DNA of 40,851 bases, from positions 1-40,851 of the forward strand of contig JAAUZZ010000027.1 of assembly GCA_014804345.1 (NCBI GenBank), given 5' to 3'. Origin of the DNA: Lachnospiraceae bacterium. GTDB lineage: Bacteria; Bacillota; Clostridia; Lachnospirales; Lachnospiraceae. Below are positions 16,301 to 23,704 of this stretch, in pieces. The translations under genes were made by a program, and so were the position numbers. Position 1 is the stretch's first letter; each line of letters opens with the position of its first letter. The notes beneath the pieces were generated by a model, which was not told the origin of the DNA, ran no database searches, and was given only the letters and a program-made list of their open reading frames with translations.

Positions 16301-16703
16301 GACTGCTGTCAAACAGATATGGAAGAACATATGCTGCTGAGTTGTACAGTCTGTCATGATTACAGTTTTTGATCTTATCATAGTTAATCAATTTTTGAAG
16401 TGCTTTTAATATCTGCGGATAGTTGTTCTTAATCTCTTCCGCAGCCTGCAAGAGTTCTCCATTTTTAATCATCGTTTCAATGCTGCCTCGTATGCTGATG
16501 TCATAAACATATTCTGCAAGTTCTTTCAATACGTCCGGCCACCCCTGATAACCGCAAAAAACAGAAAGTCCTGCGCCGACAAAAGGAATTATAGATCTGT
16601 TCTGGCACGCATTCTTTAGTTCCTCATAAACGGATTGGTTATGTTTCGGATAAAACTCCATAATCTCCGAAAAAGTAATATTGTTCAACTTATTCACCTT
16701 CAC
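13365..16703 (-). CDS. SIR2-STAND-repeat protein, predicted anti-phage NTPase (Avs5-like architecture)
   Basis: A 1112-residue three-part protein. The N-terminus is a SIR2 domain: FVGAGLS (41-47), TTNFD (138-142), KLHGD (181-185) and FLGCS (228-232), the NAD-binding and catalytic landmarks. The centre is a STAND-type P-loop NTPase: FVGREQEL (335-342), Walker A AGSGGIGKSR (361-370), Walker B IVVMDD (408-413). The C-terminus is a sensor-like array of seven 40-residue TPR-like repeats (774-1053). This effector-NTPase-sensor layout is that of nucleotide-depleting anti-phage systems; function here is inferred. The start is probably GTG 16701-16703, but a TTG five codons later is also possible. It has its own promoter and lies beside type I restriction genes. 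Confidence 0.85.
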   Translation of the reverse strand: MKVNKLNNITFSEIMEFYPKHNQSVYEELKNACQNRSIIPFVGAGLSVFCGYQGWPDVLKELAEYVYDISIRGSIETMIKNGELLQAAEEIKNNYPQILKALQKLINYDKIKNCNHDRLYNSAAYVLPYLFDSSLVMTTNFDRVLEEVFDKCHKKFEKVITPYEPDLLTQSRQNNPRCLFKLHGDIGPDIHDIERLIFTKTQYDRAYANDGPLMQELPQWFQSKKLLFLGCSLAKDKTMGVLQQVTSKNPGLDHYAILACCPGDIPQRCIELGNWGISAIYYPDGRHEAVRVILERLLEDTNHSAYEELCRYTKKSVPALNSANRFMYDSNYITFVGREQELAQLQEFCQDTEQISWWAVAGSGGIGKSRLVYEFTNAQREVGWKICWLKHSDYDNLNSWTPPVDRCIVVMDDVQAHLQTIGDWIISISSRQRSEKLRIILLERNGKDLDSAKWAELMQSESPYDDTISSKCYCSDFLNLAPLSDDELKDIMMDFAKVSGKPLVDSEHTDRLLRTLKKIDGDLQRPIYALAITDAWCGGKDPAHWSKEQVLDTLVMRELKFYYCRLCSLSPDKISKETRSELENLLAQSCTVPFLQLDQIADDKYPRLHKIADKLDLTFYEMLRQIGIVHKITVHIQIEDDESNDQVIQEGIMEAIVLDCPDLIKEYLVLRQTLNKNQLQLLLPKDWVTNPMQLFFLCRILIDYPEKLEGNNQFWTFFFAGEPELEFFAQLYGDLLYVTTVQIPKMKKQALDRLEKLYYHFHDSEDIAIKYGKGLVNLSVDQTLGDRVKSVDKLRQLYEQFPTSTGLMLEYAKGLVNLSVKQTLEDCVKSVDKLRQLYEQFPISAELVVAYAKGLVNLSAEQTLGDRVKSVDKLRQLYEQSPTSAELVVEYGSGLVNLSVDQTLGDRVKSVDKLRQLYEQSSTSAEFAVLYGKGLVNLCADQTLEECTHSVDKLRLLYEQSPTSAELAVEYGKGLVNLCEKQTLEECTHSVDKLRQLYEQSSTSAELAVEYSKGLVNLSLKQTEEADVQKNAQQAKKLLSKYRKNTDIQLSYAQTLFNLTLKQEPETLRQTVMQLRKFLLAYPEANQGFQNALDTYLNEHPDHTERYTSLRV
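13545..14384 (-). repeat. Seven 120-bp tandem coding repeats in the SIR2-STAND gene
   Basis: In-frame repeats of exactly 120 bp (40 codons) begin at 14384, each opening GLVNL and carrying the core SVDKLRxLYEQ. The first six copies are near-identical in DNA; the seventh (from 13664) has diverged. A half-copy (RLEKLYYHF...IKYGK) precedes the array. High DNA identity implies recent expansion by recombination. Confidence 0.9.
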
Positions 16704-16722
16704 ATCTTTCTAAGATACGATA

Positions 16723-16751
16723 ACTATATCATTTACAGCGACATTTTTCAA
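16723..16751 (-). promoter_or_regulatory. Promoter of the SIR2-STAND gene
   Basis: Minus-strand TTGAAA (16746-16751), a 17-bp spacer, and TATAGT (16723-16728). The start point would be near 16716, giving a very short leader of about a dozen nucleotides before the GTG. The gene is thus a separate unit from hsdR. Confidence 0.6.
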
Positions 16752-17123
16752 CAATTCTTGCCACTCTGTTTATGTCAAGTAATCGTTGGCAATCTACCAT
16801 TTTTTTATCTTTGTGATATACTGCTTATTTTATTGTATGCCAAATAAACCTCGACAGTTTATCCTTCTTTTTAACAGAATGCTCTCTTATTTGCCTTCCT
16901 TGATGCCGTATACATTTCTTCTATTATCGGTAAATGCGTTCTTACCACTGTTTTGTGTCACAACTAACATCATAAAGAAAATCTATATGATTTGGAAGAG
17001 GTTTCGGCTTTTTTTCCAACTATAATTTTACACTATCACAACAGTATTTAATATAAGAGCAGTTTCTCCTTTTACCGCATTGCAATTTTTCTCAAATCCT
17101 CATTTTTAACAAAATCATACATC
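16752..17123. other. Gap between hsdR and the SIR2-STAND promoter
   Basis: About 370 bp with no supported gene. A plus-strand hydrophobic 79-codon frame here has no ribosome site or family signature. A TTGGAA/TTCCAA inverted repeat with a long loop (about 16992-17020) could be a weak terminator for hsdR. Otherwise I see nothing. Confidence 0.5.
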
Positions 17124-20100
17124 TTATGCAATTGCATTGGAATTTATCGTATCTATAACCTTCCTAATCCCCATCCAAACAGTCATATCCGTAAATATCT
17201 CAACCACACTTCCTTGATCTGTAAATGGTGATTCCTGCAACACGGAAAGGTCCTTCATCATTCCATTATGGACAATGTATTCCACTATCTGATTGACAAA
17301 ATATATCTGTCTGCTGTCCATGCTTACACTATTCAGGTACTCTGAAAATGCTTCTTTTGCTGCGTTCATATCAAGCCCAACAATCTCACGAACAAATTCC
17401 CCAAGCGGTTTATCTCCAAATTCGTGTTCGTAATCCTGTTTTGTTCCGACTTCTTTCCATAAGATTTTTTCCAAACTCTCAATATCCGTACTTGTTAAAG
17501 GTTGATTTGTTCTTAACTTAGCAATGGCAATATGATCCTGATGCTGTCTTACATAGAATTCTGCCTTTGCCTTGTAATTCTTTAATTCATCGTTTTCAAG
17601 CTCCGATTCCTTCCATTCCGTTGACAACAAATCATCTTCAAAATTTGTATCATAACGCATCTTGTGTTTCGGAATATACTTCATTAAGTCACGCAGTCTT
17701 TCTCTGATTTCTTCAAACTCATGAATCCCAGCATTATCCACATAATCTGTATTCACAATCCGATTGATCAAATCCGATTGTGCTTGAATCTCCGGAATAT
17801 TTGCTACACCGGCAATTCCCGCAACTTTCTTTTTCAAATCATTTCGTGCTCTCGTATACTTCTTACCTATCAAGTAAGCAAGCTCTATTCCATACATAAG
17901 CGCGTCAAAACGGACCGCACTTGCCTCATCTTCATCCGGCAGAATAAGGGGTGCAACCTCCTCCCGAACAATCAAGGTATCCTCATATGTCAATACCTGA
18001 TAATTTGTTTCCATTGAATACAAATCAACATACTTAAGATGCTGCCTTACTGCAAAGTTGTCCCGTGGCAGTTCCTGCACCTTTTCACTCATATGTTTAA
18101 CCAAAGCATTTCTGTAGGCAATCAACCGTTCCATTTGATATTCGATATTCTGTAACTTATAAGTAATCTCAAATTGTAAATTAAAGATGGCCCCTTGAAG
18201 CGCAATCATATTTGCTGTGGCTTTTCCTTTATTCATGCGAAAAAATTCAAAGTTCCCGCAAAAGTCAAAGATATAAAATCTCTGTTTATCCTCTCCATCC
18301 AACAAACCGGGACATAACCTTGTTCCACGGCCGATCATCTGCCAAAACTTAGCCTTACTCATAACCTTCTTAAAGAACACTAGATTCAAAATTTCCGGGA
18401 TGTCGATTCCCGTATCCAACATATCAACAGAAATTGCAATCTGCGGCATTTTCTTTGAGTCCGAGAATTCATCTATTGCACTCTGTGCGTATGCCATATA
18501 ATTATCAATCACTTTTGCATAATCAGGTAAATGTGGATACTCTTTATGAAATACTTCCAATATCTTTTCTGCATGGTCATGATTTTTTGCAAAGATAATT
18601 GTTTTTCCAAGTTTCTGACCATAATCAATCTTGATTCCGTTTGTCATAAGGATATTTAAAACCTGCTTTATTGTATCTTCATTAAATATCCACGTGTTTA
18701 ATGCGGAAGATGCAATTGATTCCGGCAATTTACCATGCTCATCTTCAAAAGTTTCCTCATAAGCTTCTTTATCTTCTTCCGACAGTTCATCGTATACAAT
18801 TCCCTGTTCAATGAACTTGAGTTTCGATTCAACGGAAACATAATCGACAAGATACCCATCTTTTACAGCCTGTGCCAGATCATAACCATAAGTTGGCACG
18901 CCATTCTCCAATTCAAATACTCCATAAGTATTCTTATCAATCTCATCCTTTGGTGTTGCAGTGAGTCCCACCAGAGGAGCATCAAAGTATGTAAAAATAT
19001 CCTTGTATTTATTGTAAATTGATCTATGTGCCTCATCACAGATCACCAAATCAAAATGTCCACAGGTAAAAAGTTTTCCATCGCTATCGTTTACCGTATC
19101 AATGCAGTTCATCATCGTTTGATAGGTAGAAAACACACAATGAGCGCTATAATTATCTTTTTCTTCCACCAAATTAGTGCAAGACAGATTTGGAAGCAAA
19201 TTTACAAAACTTCTTTTTGCCTGTATAACCAGAGAATTTCTATCGGCTAAAAAAAGTATATTTTTAACCCATCCTGCCTTTAGCAAAACATCACACAATG
19301 CAATAACCGTTCTTGTCTTACCGGAACCGGTAGCCATTACAAGCAATGCTTTTCTTCTATTTCGCGCATCAAAACTATTGCATACCGCTTTAATTGCAGC
19401 CTCCTGGTAATAGCGCCCTGCAATTTCTTTATTTATCACAACGTTTTTAAGACTTGTCCTCATAGTCAGTAAATTGAACCATTTCTCCAAGTCTCTCTTT
19501 GAATAAATAACAGCGCATTTTCTCTCCGGATATTGACCATCAATGATATGAGTTTCGAATCCATTTGTCAGGAAAATAACTGGTCTTCTCTTATATTTTT
19601 GTTCCAGTATATCCGCATACAGCTTTGCCTGCTGCCTTCCTTTTGAGACATCCACACAGGTACGCTTTGCCTCTATCACAGCCAATGGTTTGTGCATATC
19701 ATCATAAAGAATATAATCTGCATATCCTACTTCTAATTTATTAGGCATTCCCGAAAGCTCGACCTCATTCATCCAGTCTTTGCCTTCCGTCCAACCGGCA
19801 TCCGTAAGCATTTCATCAATATAAAGTTTTCTTGTCTCGTATTCCGTTAAATCCAAAGGTTTCGGAACATACGTGGGCTGTTGCTCCTGTCTGCGGGCGG
19901 ACAATTCTTCTTTCAAAAAAGCGTTTTCAGCAATTAACTTTCGTAAGTCTACCTCCTGTTTGGCAGACTTTTTCTGCTCTTTCTCCAGTTCTTTCTTCGT
20001 TGCATTTGCAGTTTCCTGAGACTCTTTTGCTTTTTGGATTCTGTCCGTAATTATGTTCTTATCGAACAGGCGTTCTTCGTACTGGTCCGAATAGCAATAA

Positions 20101-20468
20101 GCTATGTAGTCCAAATAAATAAAAAGATTCTCAAGACAAAGCATCGCCTCGTCTCGTCCAAACCTTTTGTTGCTATGCGCTACATGATTACCACATTTTC
20201 GAATATAATCCATTCGTTTCCACAGATCCGGGCCCACAATCTGTCTATATTCCTCGGCATTCATCAAGCTCTGCAGATTGTCCTGATATGGCATTTCCAG
20301 TTCCGAATCAACAGAATACATCCATTTTATTGCAAACTCCATCGCCCTGCGGCTATTCATGATACTAGCTTCTGGATCCAGCAGAATAATCTTCTCAGCC
20401 GCTATGGCAACATCCGCAAAAGTAGAAAATTTTGATTCAGTTTTTAGGTAATCAAAGTTAGTTTTCAT
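17124..20468 (-). CDS. hsdR: Type I restriction enzyme, endonuclease/translocase subunit
   Basis: The ATP-driven DNA translocase and nuclease of the type I complex (R2M2S). It has 1114 residues. An N-terminal helical region and coiled coil (about 140-195) is followed by the PD-(D/E)xK nuclease with Asp251 and EAK (266-268). The SF2 helicase motor comes next: Walker A ATGSGKT (379-385), DEAH (478-481), LTATPKDE, and motif VI QMIGRGTRLCPG. The EcoEI-like C-terminal helical domain ends the protein. The ATG at 20466-20468 is chosen because GGAGG lies 7 nt upstream. It is the last gene of the restriction cluster, 47 nt after hsdS copy 1. Confidence 0.94.
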   Translation of the reverse strand: MKTNFDYLKTESKFSTFADVAIAAEKIILLDPEASIMNSRRAMEFAIKWMYSVDSELEMPYQDNLQSLMNAEEYRQIVGPDLWKRMDYIRKCGNHVAHSNKRFGRDEAMLCLENLFIYLDYIAYCYSDQYEERLFDKNIITDRIQKAKESQETANATKKELEKEQKKSAKQEVDLRKLIAENAFLKEELSARRQEQQPTYVPKPLDLTEYETRKLYIDEMLTDAGWTEGKDWMNEVELSGMPNKLEVGYADYILYDDMHKPLAVIEAKRTCVDVSKGRQQAKLYADILEQKYKRRPVIFLTNGFETHIIDGQYPERKCAVIYSKRDLEKWFNLLTMRTSLKNVVINKEIAGRYYQEAAIKAVCNSFDARNRRKALLVMATGSGKTRTVIALCDVLLKAGWVKNILFLADRNSLVIQAKRSFVNLLPNLSCTNLVEEKDNYSAHCVFSTYQTMMNCIDTVNDSDGKLFTCGHFDLVICDEAHRSIYNKYKDIFTYFDAPLVGLTATPKDEIDKNTYGVFELENGVPTYGYDLAQAVKDGYLVDYVSVESKLKFIEQGIVYDELSEEDKEAYEETFEDEHGKLPESIASSALNTWIFNEDTIKQVLNILMTNGIKIDYGQKLGKTIIFAKNHDHAEKILEVFHKEYPHLPDYAKVIDNYMAYAQSAIDEFSDSKKMPQIAISVDMLDTGIDIPEILNLVFFKKVMSKAKFWQMIGRGTRLCPGLLDGEDKQRFYIFDFCGNFEFFRMNKGKATANMIALQGAIFNLQFEITYKLQNIEYQMERLIAYRNALVKHMSEKVQELPRDNFAVRQHLKYVDLYSMETNYQVLTYEDTLIVREEVAPLILPDEDEASAVRFDALMYGIELAYLIGKKYTRARNDLKKKVAGIAGVANIPEIQAQSDLINRIVNTDYVDNAGIHEFEEIRERLRDLMKYIPKHKMRYDTNFEDDLLSTEWKESELENDELKNYKAKAEFYVRQHQDHIAIAKLRTNQPLTSTDIESLEKILWKEVGTKQDYEHEFGDKPLGEFVREIVGLDMNAAKEAFSEYLNSVSMDSRQIYFVNQIVEYIVHNGMMKDLSVLQESPFTDQGSVVEIFTDMTVWMGIRKVIDTINSNAIA

Positions 20469-20515
20469 AATGATACCTCCAACACTATTCAAAATTATGT
20501 GGCTATACCAAATTT

Positions 20516-21652
20516 CTATCCAAAATACTGCTGCATTAGGCTGTCAAAAAGCATCTGGGTTTCGTCAAGACTTTTCTGTACGGCAACTTTCAATTTGTCG
20601 ACCTGGTGGACGAATGTTGCAAACTGATTTTGGAGTTCTAATGGTGGCAAAATAAATACTAAATCTTCAATCTGCTGTTTCGTTATTGCCTCCCTTGTTG
20701 CCCCATTACTTGTTGCAATGTTCCACAAAATTTTCTGATAATTATTTTCTGTAAGCATATAACTTACAAACTCTGGTAATAGCATATTTTTACATCTGAT
20801 AATAGATACATGCTGATTTACTCTTGCAGGCAATACGTCTTCTGGTACAACACAACATCTCGCGACAGAAGCACCCGTTATATTAAGTAAAACATCATTT
20901 TTCTTAATTGTAACATTAACTAACTTTTCAGCTTGCTCATCTGTTATATGGGCTAAATCTTTGTATTCAAATCGATTGTTATATACATTCATACTACGGA
21001 TTAATGAAATACCTTCTTCCCCATAGTTTTCTTTGCCCCCTTTAGGAGTTGCACCTGACCCAATCTTTGATGCAGCAGTTTTACAGCTAATCGTTTCCCA
21101 TTCATGTGAATTACTAACAGGATCTCCAAACATCTCCACAAATCTGGATTTGATTAGAATATCAAATTGATTCAATTCCTCTTTATAAATTGTAATTAAA
21201 TTTTCTATCCTTACAAGTATTTCAGAAATTCTCTTCTGCTCTTCATATGGCGCTACGTTAAGTGTCATTTTGTTTAGTTCTTTAGCGGATAGGTGTTTAA
21301 CTGTAACAAATGCTGTTTTTTGTTCTACCTCTTTTAATGCTTTTACAAGCGCGAATCTTAAATACTCCTCATCGGTATTTTCTTTAGCAATAATTCTACA
21401 AACTCGTTGATTTAACAGAGCACTCCTACTTTTCCAGCGAGCAATATTAAATTCCCCATCCATTCCTATCAAAAGAGCACCTGCGTGTATTACATATTCT
21501 TCTGGATATTCCCCAGAATAAAATGTTTCTGAAAATCCACGTTTAACATCTCTTATTCTCACCAATGGAAGATATGATTCATCAACTGTAAAATTTGACG
21601 AATCAAACGCATATCCATATTGAATATTACATAAATCTATTAATCTATCCAT
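20516..21652 (-). CDS. hsdS: Type I restriction specificity subunit, copy 1
   Basis: Recognises the two halves of the target DNA for HsdM and HsdR. It has 378 residues with two target recognition domains. Domain 1 spans about 1-135, then a helical spacer (EEQKRISEILVRIENLI...IKSRFVEMFGDP, to residue 178). Domain 2 spans about 185-340, then the second helical spacer (LPPLELQNQFATFVHQVDKLK...MQQYFG). It is complete at both ends. The ATG at 21650-21652 uses the GGGGA within the 24-bp repeat at 21659-21682. Its central and terminal helical segments are nearly identical to those of copy 2, while the recognition domains differ. Confidence 0.92.
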   Translation of the reverse strand: MDRLIDLCNIQYGYAFDSSNFTVDESYLPLVRIRDVKRGFSETFYSGEYPEEYVIHAGALLIGMDGEFNIARWKSRSALLNQRVCRIIAKENTDEEYLRFALVKALKEVEQKTAFVTVKHLSAKELNKMTLNVAPYEEQKRISEILVRIENLITIYKEELNQFDILIKSRFVEMFGDPVSNSHEWETISCKTAASKIGSGATPKGGKENYGEEGISLIRSMNVYNNRFEYKDLAHITDEQAEKLVNVTIKKNDVLLNITGASVARCCVVPEDVLPARVNQHVSIIRCKNMLLPEFVSYMLTENNYQKILWNIATSNGATREAITKQQIEDLVFILPPLELQNQFATFVHQVDKLKVAVQKSLDETQMLFDSLMQQYFG

Positions 21653-21658
21653 GTTAAT

Positions 21659-21682
21659 TCATCCCCACAAACCCGAATTTGT
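21659..21682. repeat. 24-bp repeat upstream of hsdS copy 1 (site C)
   Basis: An exact match to 24958-24981 upstream of hsdS copy 2, in the same orientation and within a few bases of each hsdS start codon. It contains the ribosome site used by each hsdS gene and a small ACAAA/TTTGT hairpin. Confidence 0.85.
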
Positions 21683-21690
21683 TTTAAAAT

Positions 21691-21954
21691 TTACTTGTCT
21701 TTTACGCTATGCTTTTCCTGCTGCCTATAACAATTTAATAATTCTTTCTCCGTCTCAAGCAGTATTTGAACCAATGCCTTATAATCTAAATATTGTATCC
21801 CTTCTTTTCCCATATGAATCTTATCCGACAATTTGCTGTTATAATATAAATCCATTGCCGTTTCATAGGAAAGATTTTTCGTCTCTGCCAAATATGCTAT
21901 AATCCGTTCCTCAAGATTTTCCCGGTATATATTTTCCAATACTTCTTCATTCAT
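21691..21954 (-). CDS. Small DUF3990-associated protein
   Basis: An 87-residue acidic, helix-rich protein (NLEERIIAYLAETKNLSYETAMDLYYNS...). No function is known to me. Small proteins of this appearance often accompany DUF3990 genes in Firmicutes. The ATG at 21952-21954 overlaps the end of the DUF3990 gene by 8 nt, with GAGGT about 9 nt upstream, so the two are translationally coupled. A neutralising partner role is possible. It is the last gene of a three-gene cassette inserted between the recombinase and hsdS copy 1. Confidence 0.7.
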   Translation of the reverse strand: MNEEVLENIYRENLEERIIAYLAETKNLSYETAMDLYYNSKLSDKIHMGKEGIQYLDYKALVQILLETEKELLNCYRQQEKHSVKDK

Positions 21955-22438
21955 ATCGCATTACCTCATAAAATGTTTCGTACCGTAATAGCTGATCAAT
22001 CGCCTTTTGACTGACAAATGCAATCTGATCGTAATCGGGGTAAACTTTTATCTCTTTCAAAGCTCTTTCCTTATCCCAGATACCGGAATGATACATGTCA
22101 ACAACTCTAAATACCTTATCATTTGCCACTTTCCCTCTGATTAAATCATATTTTAGATAATCTTCTTTTTCGTCACGACACCGACACACAAAATCAATCC
22201 ATTCCGTCAAATCATCATCAAAACATTTCCTGCTAAGTCCGGTAAAGTTTTCTCCCATTTCATAAATAGTGACAATCGCCTTTCCCATACCGCAAATATC
22301 CGTCTTTCTTCTTGCCCATCTTTCCGCCTGTTCCTTTACCGTTGTCACATAAAAACCTTTTCCAAAATCTAACGATCGAAAAGAATGCACTATGTCCGGA
22401 TTATAAACAATCACATTTGAACCATGATATACATTCAC
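21947..22438 (-). CDS. DUF3990-like protein, putative ADP-ribosyltransferase-fold toxin
   Basis: A 163-residue protein beginning NVYHGSNVIVYNPDI, then LDFGKGFYVTTVKEQAERWA and, near the end, YDQIAFVSQKAIDQLL. This is the pattern of DUF3990. The YHGS strand, the FYVTT segment and a late QIAFVS strand resemble the H-Y-E/Q layout of ADP-ribosyltransferases, so a toxin or modifying enzyme is plausible but unproven. The start is GTG at 22436-22438, overlapping the stop of the preceding gene as GTGA, with GGGGG upstream. It is sandwiched between two small proteins in a compact cassette. Confidence 0.75.
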   Translation of the reverse strand: MNVYHGSNVIVYNPDIVHSFRSLDFGKGFYVTTVKEQAERWARRKTDICGMGKAIVTIYEMGENFTGLSRKCFDDDLTEWIDFVCRCRDEKEDYLKYDLIRGKVANDKVFRVVDMYHSGIWDKERALKEIKVYPDYDQIAFVSQKAIDQLLRYETFYEVMRYE

Positions 22439-22650
22439 ACTATTATCCCCCTGACATTAAAATATTCCTTGATATCTGTAATCACATACTGCGTACTTTG
22501 CGTGTGAAGAATTTCATAATTAGGTACCAAAAAACCCATAATACAATTTGTTCTTTTCATATTTTTATATACCATGGAAGGTTTCTGATTCCAATGATTT
22601 GCACATGCATGTATCATATATATAACGAATGAAAATGTATCTTTATTCAT
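22435..22650 (-). CDS. DUF3791 family small protein
   Basis: About 71 residues: MNKDTFSFVIYMIHACANHW at the start and YEILHTQSTQYVITDIKEYF near the end, the pattern of DUF3791. The function is unknown. The family usually sits next to DUF3990 genes, suggesting a partner or antitoxin. The start is placed at 22648-22650, where the family similarity begins; an in-frame ATG ten codons earlier at 22680 is an alternative. The stop overlaps the DUF3990 start. Confidence 0.72.
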   Translation of the reverse strand: MNKDTFSFVIYMIHACANHWNQKPSMVYKNMKRTNCIMGFLVPNYEILHTQSTQYVITDIKEYFNVRGIIV

Positions 22651-22694
22651 ACTCCGCTTTTCCTTTCTTACGTCTGCCATTCCCCCATATACCA

Positions 22695-22732
22695 GAATCT
22701 GTATATCAGGCTATATACTTTCTGTGGGATGA
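22695..22732. repeat. Recombinase 3'-end repeat (site B)
   Basis: 38 bp spanning the end of the recombinase gene match 24974-25011 (downstream of hsdM) with four mismatches. The shared part encodes the recombinase C-terminus SSHRKYIA, so the copy beside hsdM looks like a remnant of a former recombinase 3' end or a duplicated recombination site. Confidence 0.75.
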
Positions 22733-23674
22733 TTTTACATTGCTCTGATTGACCATCGCATATTGCATTGTGGTATCTATCTGTTGATGTCCAAGCAATT
22801 TCTGCACTTGTTCTATAGGCATTCCTTTATCAATAGCCCTTGTTGCCATGGTTCGGCGAAACTTATGGGGATGGATATTACATATCTCAAATTGTCTTCC
22901 CAATTCCCTAAGCCTTATCTCTACTCCACTTATCTGTAATCTTTGATAAGGTGCATTGAGAGAAACAAACAATGCCGGATTATCATCATTTCTTGATTCC
23001 ATATATTTCTGGATATGCAGCTTGGTTCTTGCATCAAAATACACCTTGCGTTCCTTGTCTCCCTTACCATAGACAATGCACTCTCGCTCTTCAAAATCCA
23101 AATCTGCAATATCAAGATTTACCAATTCCCCAACCCTGATACCAGTGGATGCAAGCAAATCTATCATTGCCAAATCACGCATTTCATTGCATCCGTCACG
23201 TAATATTTCCATATTTTCATCTGAAATAATTTCTTTCACGACTTTTTTGGTCTTAATCTTATGTATTCTTCGTATAGGGCTTTTCAATATATGATCCTCT
23301 TCTTCCAGCCACGAGAAGAAACTTGACAGATTTCTACGTATGTTATCTATCGTGACCCTGCCGCAATTATTTATTTCCTGATATTGCGACAAATAATCCC
23401 TTAACATTTCTGTGGTCATTTGCCGTACAGGCGTTTTTATTTTATCAAGCATCATTTTTATGGTGCTTCTATAATATTCTAATGTCCTTTCAGAACATCC
23501 CTCTATTCTTTTTGCCGTCAAAAACATATCCAAGTATTCATCATTGTCGCTCTCTTCTGGCCTTGCCTGCTGTGTAACGAGCCTTTCAATAAGCACTTCC
23601 TGTAATTTTTTCATCTGTGCAACATTAAGAACCTCTGACATATCATTGATGATATTATAAATCTGGTTATCCAT
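22706..23674 (-). CDS. Tyrosine recombinase/integrase (XerC/D-like)
   Basis: A 322-residue site-specific recombinase. The N-terminal SAM-like core-binding domain spans about 45-135. The catalytic domain carries Arg180 (TGIRVGEL), Lys204/207 (GKGDKERK), His270 and Arg273 (HPHKFRRT), His296 (LLGHQQ) and nucleophile Tyr305 (TTMQYAMVN). All catalytic residues are present. The ATG at 23672-23674 follows AAAGGAG. It sits between the two hsdS genes in the same direction, a context typical of recombinases that reshuffle type I specificity genes. Its last codons lie in repeat B. Confidence 0.92.
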   Translation of the reverse strand: MDNQIYNIINDMSEVLNVAQMKKLQEVLIERLVTQQARPEESDNDEYLDMFLTAKRIEGCSERTLEYYRSTIKMMLDKIKTPVRQMTTEMLRDYLSQYQEINNCGRVTIDNIRRNLSSFFSWLEEEDHILKSPIRRIHKIKTKKVVKEIISDENMEILRDGCNEMRDLAMIDLLASTGIRVGELVNLDIADLDFEERECIVYGKGDKERKVYFDARTKLHIQKYMESRNDDNPALFVSLNAPYQRLQISGVEIRLRELGRQFEICNIHPHKFRRTMATRAIDKGMPIEQVQKLLGHQQIDTTMQYAMVNQSNVKSSHRKYIA

Positions 23675-23704
23675 TCTGTTATACTCCTTTTTGCTAACAG
23701 TATA

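Noticed and set aside
16786-17025. Plus-strand 79-codon hydrophobic frame
   Set aside because: No ribosome site and no recognisable family. AT-rich intergenic DNA often gives hydrophobic frames.
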